The notes beneath the pieces were generated by a model. It worked only from the letters and a program-made list of their open reading frames with translations. It did no database searches and was not told where the DNA came from. A DNA stretch of 5,523 nucleotides from JAAFJU01 sp043764895 (GTDB taxonomy: Bacteria > Cyanobacteriota > Cyanobacteriia > Leptolyngbyales > Leptolyngbyaceae): the NCBI GenBank assembly GCA_043764895.1, contig JAYUJY010000113.1, positions 1 to 5,523 of the forward strand, read 5' to 3'. Made by a program: the position numbers and the translations under genes. Of this stretch, positions 5,380 through 5,523 are shown in pieces. Each line of letters begins with the position of its first letter. Positions within the stretch are counted from its first letter, which is position 1.

Positions 5380-5523
5380 GTTGTCAACTCCATGTAAGTT
5401 ATCTATTGAGCATGTCTTAAGACACCTTAGATAGCCTCTGACTTTCTTCTAAGAATTTTTAGGGCTGAAACATTGATCTGATCAACGTTTTACAGATACA
5501 ATTTGATCGCGAACTCCAAACCG
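5361..5523. other. Non-coding tail with no supported gene
   Basis: I see no gene with a convincing start and ribosome binding site. Apart from the second 12-base repeat and the possible hairpins there is one 13-base palindrome, TTGATC-T-GATCAA (5473-5485). Palindromes of that size are expected about once by chance in a window this long. Confidence 0.5.
5400..5460 (+). terminator. Possible weak terminator after the DUF1016 gene
   Basis: CTTAGA (5426-5431) can pair with TCTAAG (5448-5453) across 16 bases, and AATTTTT follows directly. An alternative fold pairs TATCTA (5400-5405) with TAGATA (5428-5433) around the palindrome TGTCTTAAGACA (5413-5424). The stems are short and AT-rich, so this is a poor intrinsic terminator, but it is the only candidate in the stretch. 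Confidence 0.25.

Noticed and set aside
5413..5485. Palindromes TGTCTTAAGACA and TTGATC-T-GATCAA as operators
   Set aside because: Each has six-base arms, expected about once by chance in this window, and neither sits near a start codon or promoter.

Overview
The window looks like chromosomal or plasmid DNA from a cyanobacterium. The octamer GCGATCGC (HIP1, the highly iterated palindrome of many cyanobacteria) occurs four times (63-70, 2611-2618, 2743-2750, 3206-3213), and near-matches such as CGATCGCC and GCGATCGT are scattered throughout. The species cannot be named from this sequence alone.

Layout: two divergent gene groups share a 195-base AT-rich control region (3723-3917). To the left, on the minus strand, five genes sit close together or overlap and read as one operon: a small helix-turn-helix-like protein (3722-3396), a soluble helical protein (3399-2845), a single-pass membrane protein with a Lys-Pro linker (2795-2271), a polytopic membrane protein (2268-1573), and a membrane-anchored P-loop ATPase whose 3' end runs off the window (1573 to beyond 1). 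The ATPase carries a GK-G Walker A loop like that of VirD4/TraG coupling proteins and an FVCDE Walker B strand. None of the four upstream genes belongs to a family I can name. Taken together they suggest a compact, membrane-associated DNA or protein translocation module, perhaps a reduced conjugation-like or plasmid/integrated-element system. That function is inference.

To the right, on the plus strand, a small acidic protein (3918-4220) precedes a complete DUF1016/YhcG-type PD-(D/E)XK nuclease-like protein (4281-5360). Proteins of this family are common in accessory and defence-associated regions. The window ends in 163 bases with no convincing gene but with several small palindromes and a short direct repeat.

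Regulation: the region between the two groups holds a plausible minus-strand promoter (TGTACA, 17 bases, CATAAT), a perfect 10-base inverted repeat next to the expected transcript start, and four 10-base direct repeats ending at the start codon of the first operon gene. The innermost repeat contains that gene's ribosome binding site. This suggests that the operon's own first product, a small putative DNA-binding protein, may control it.
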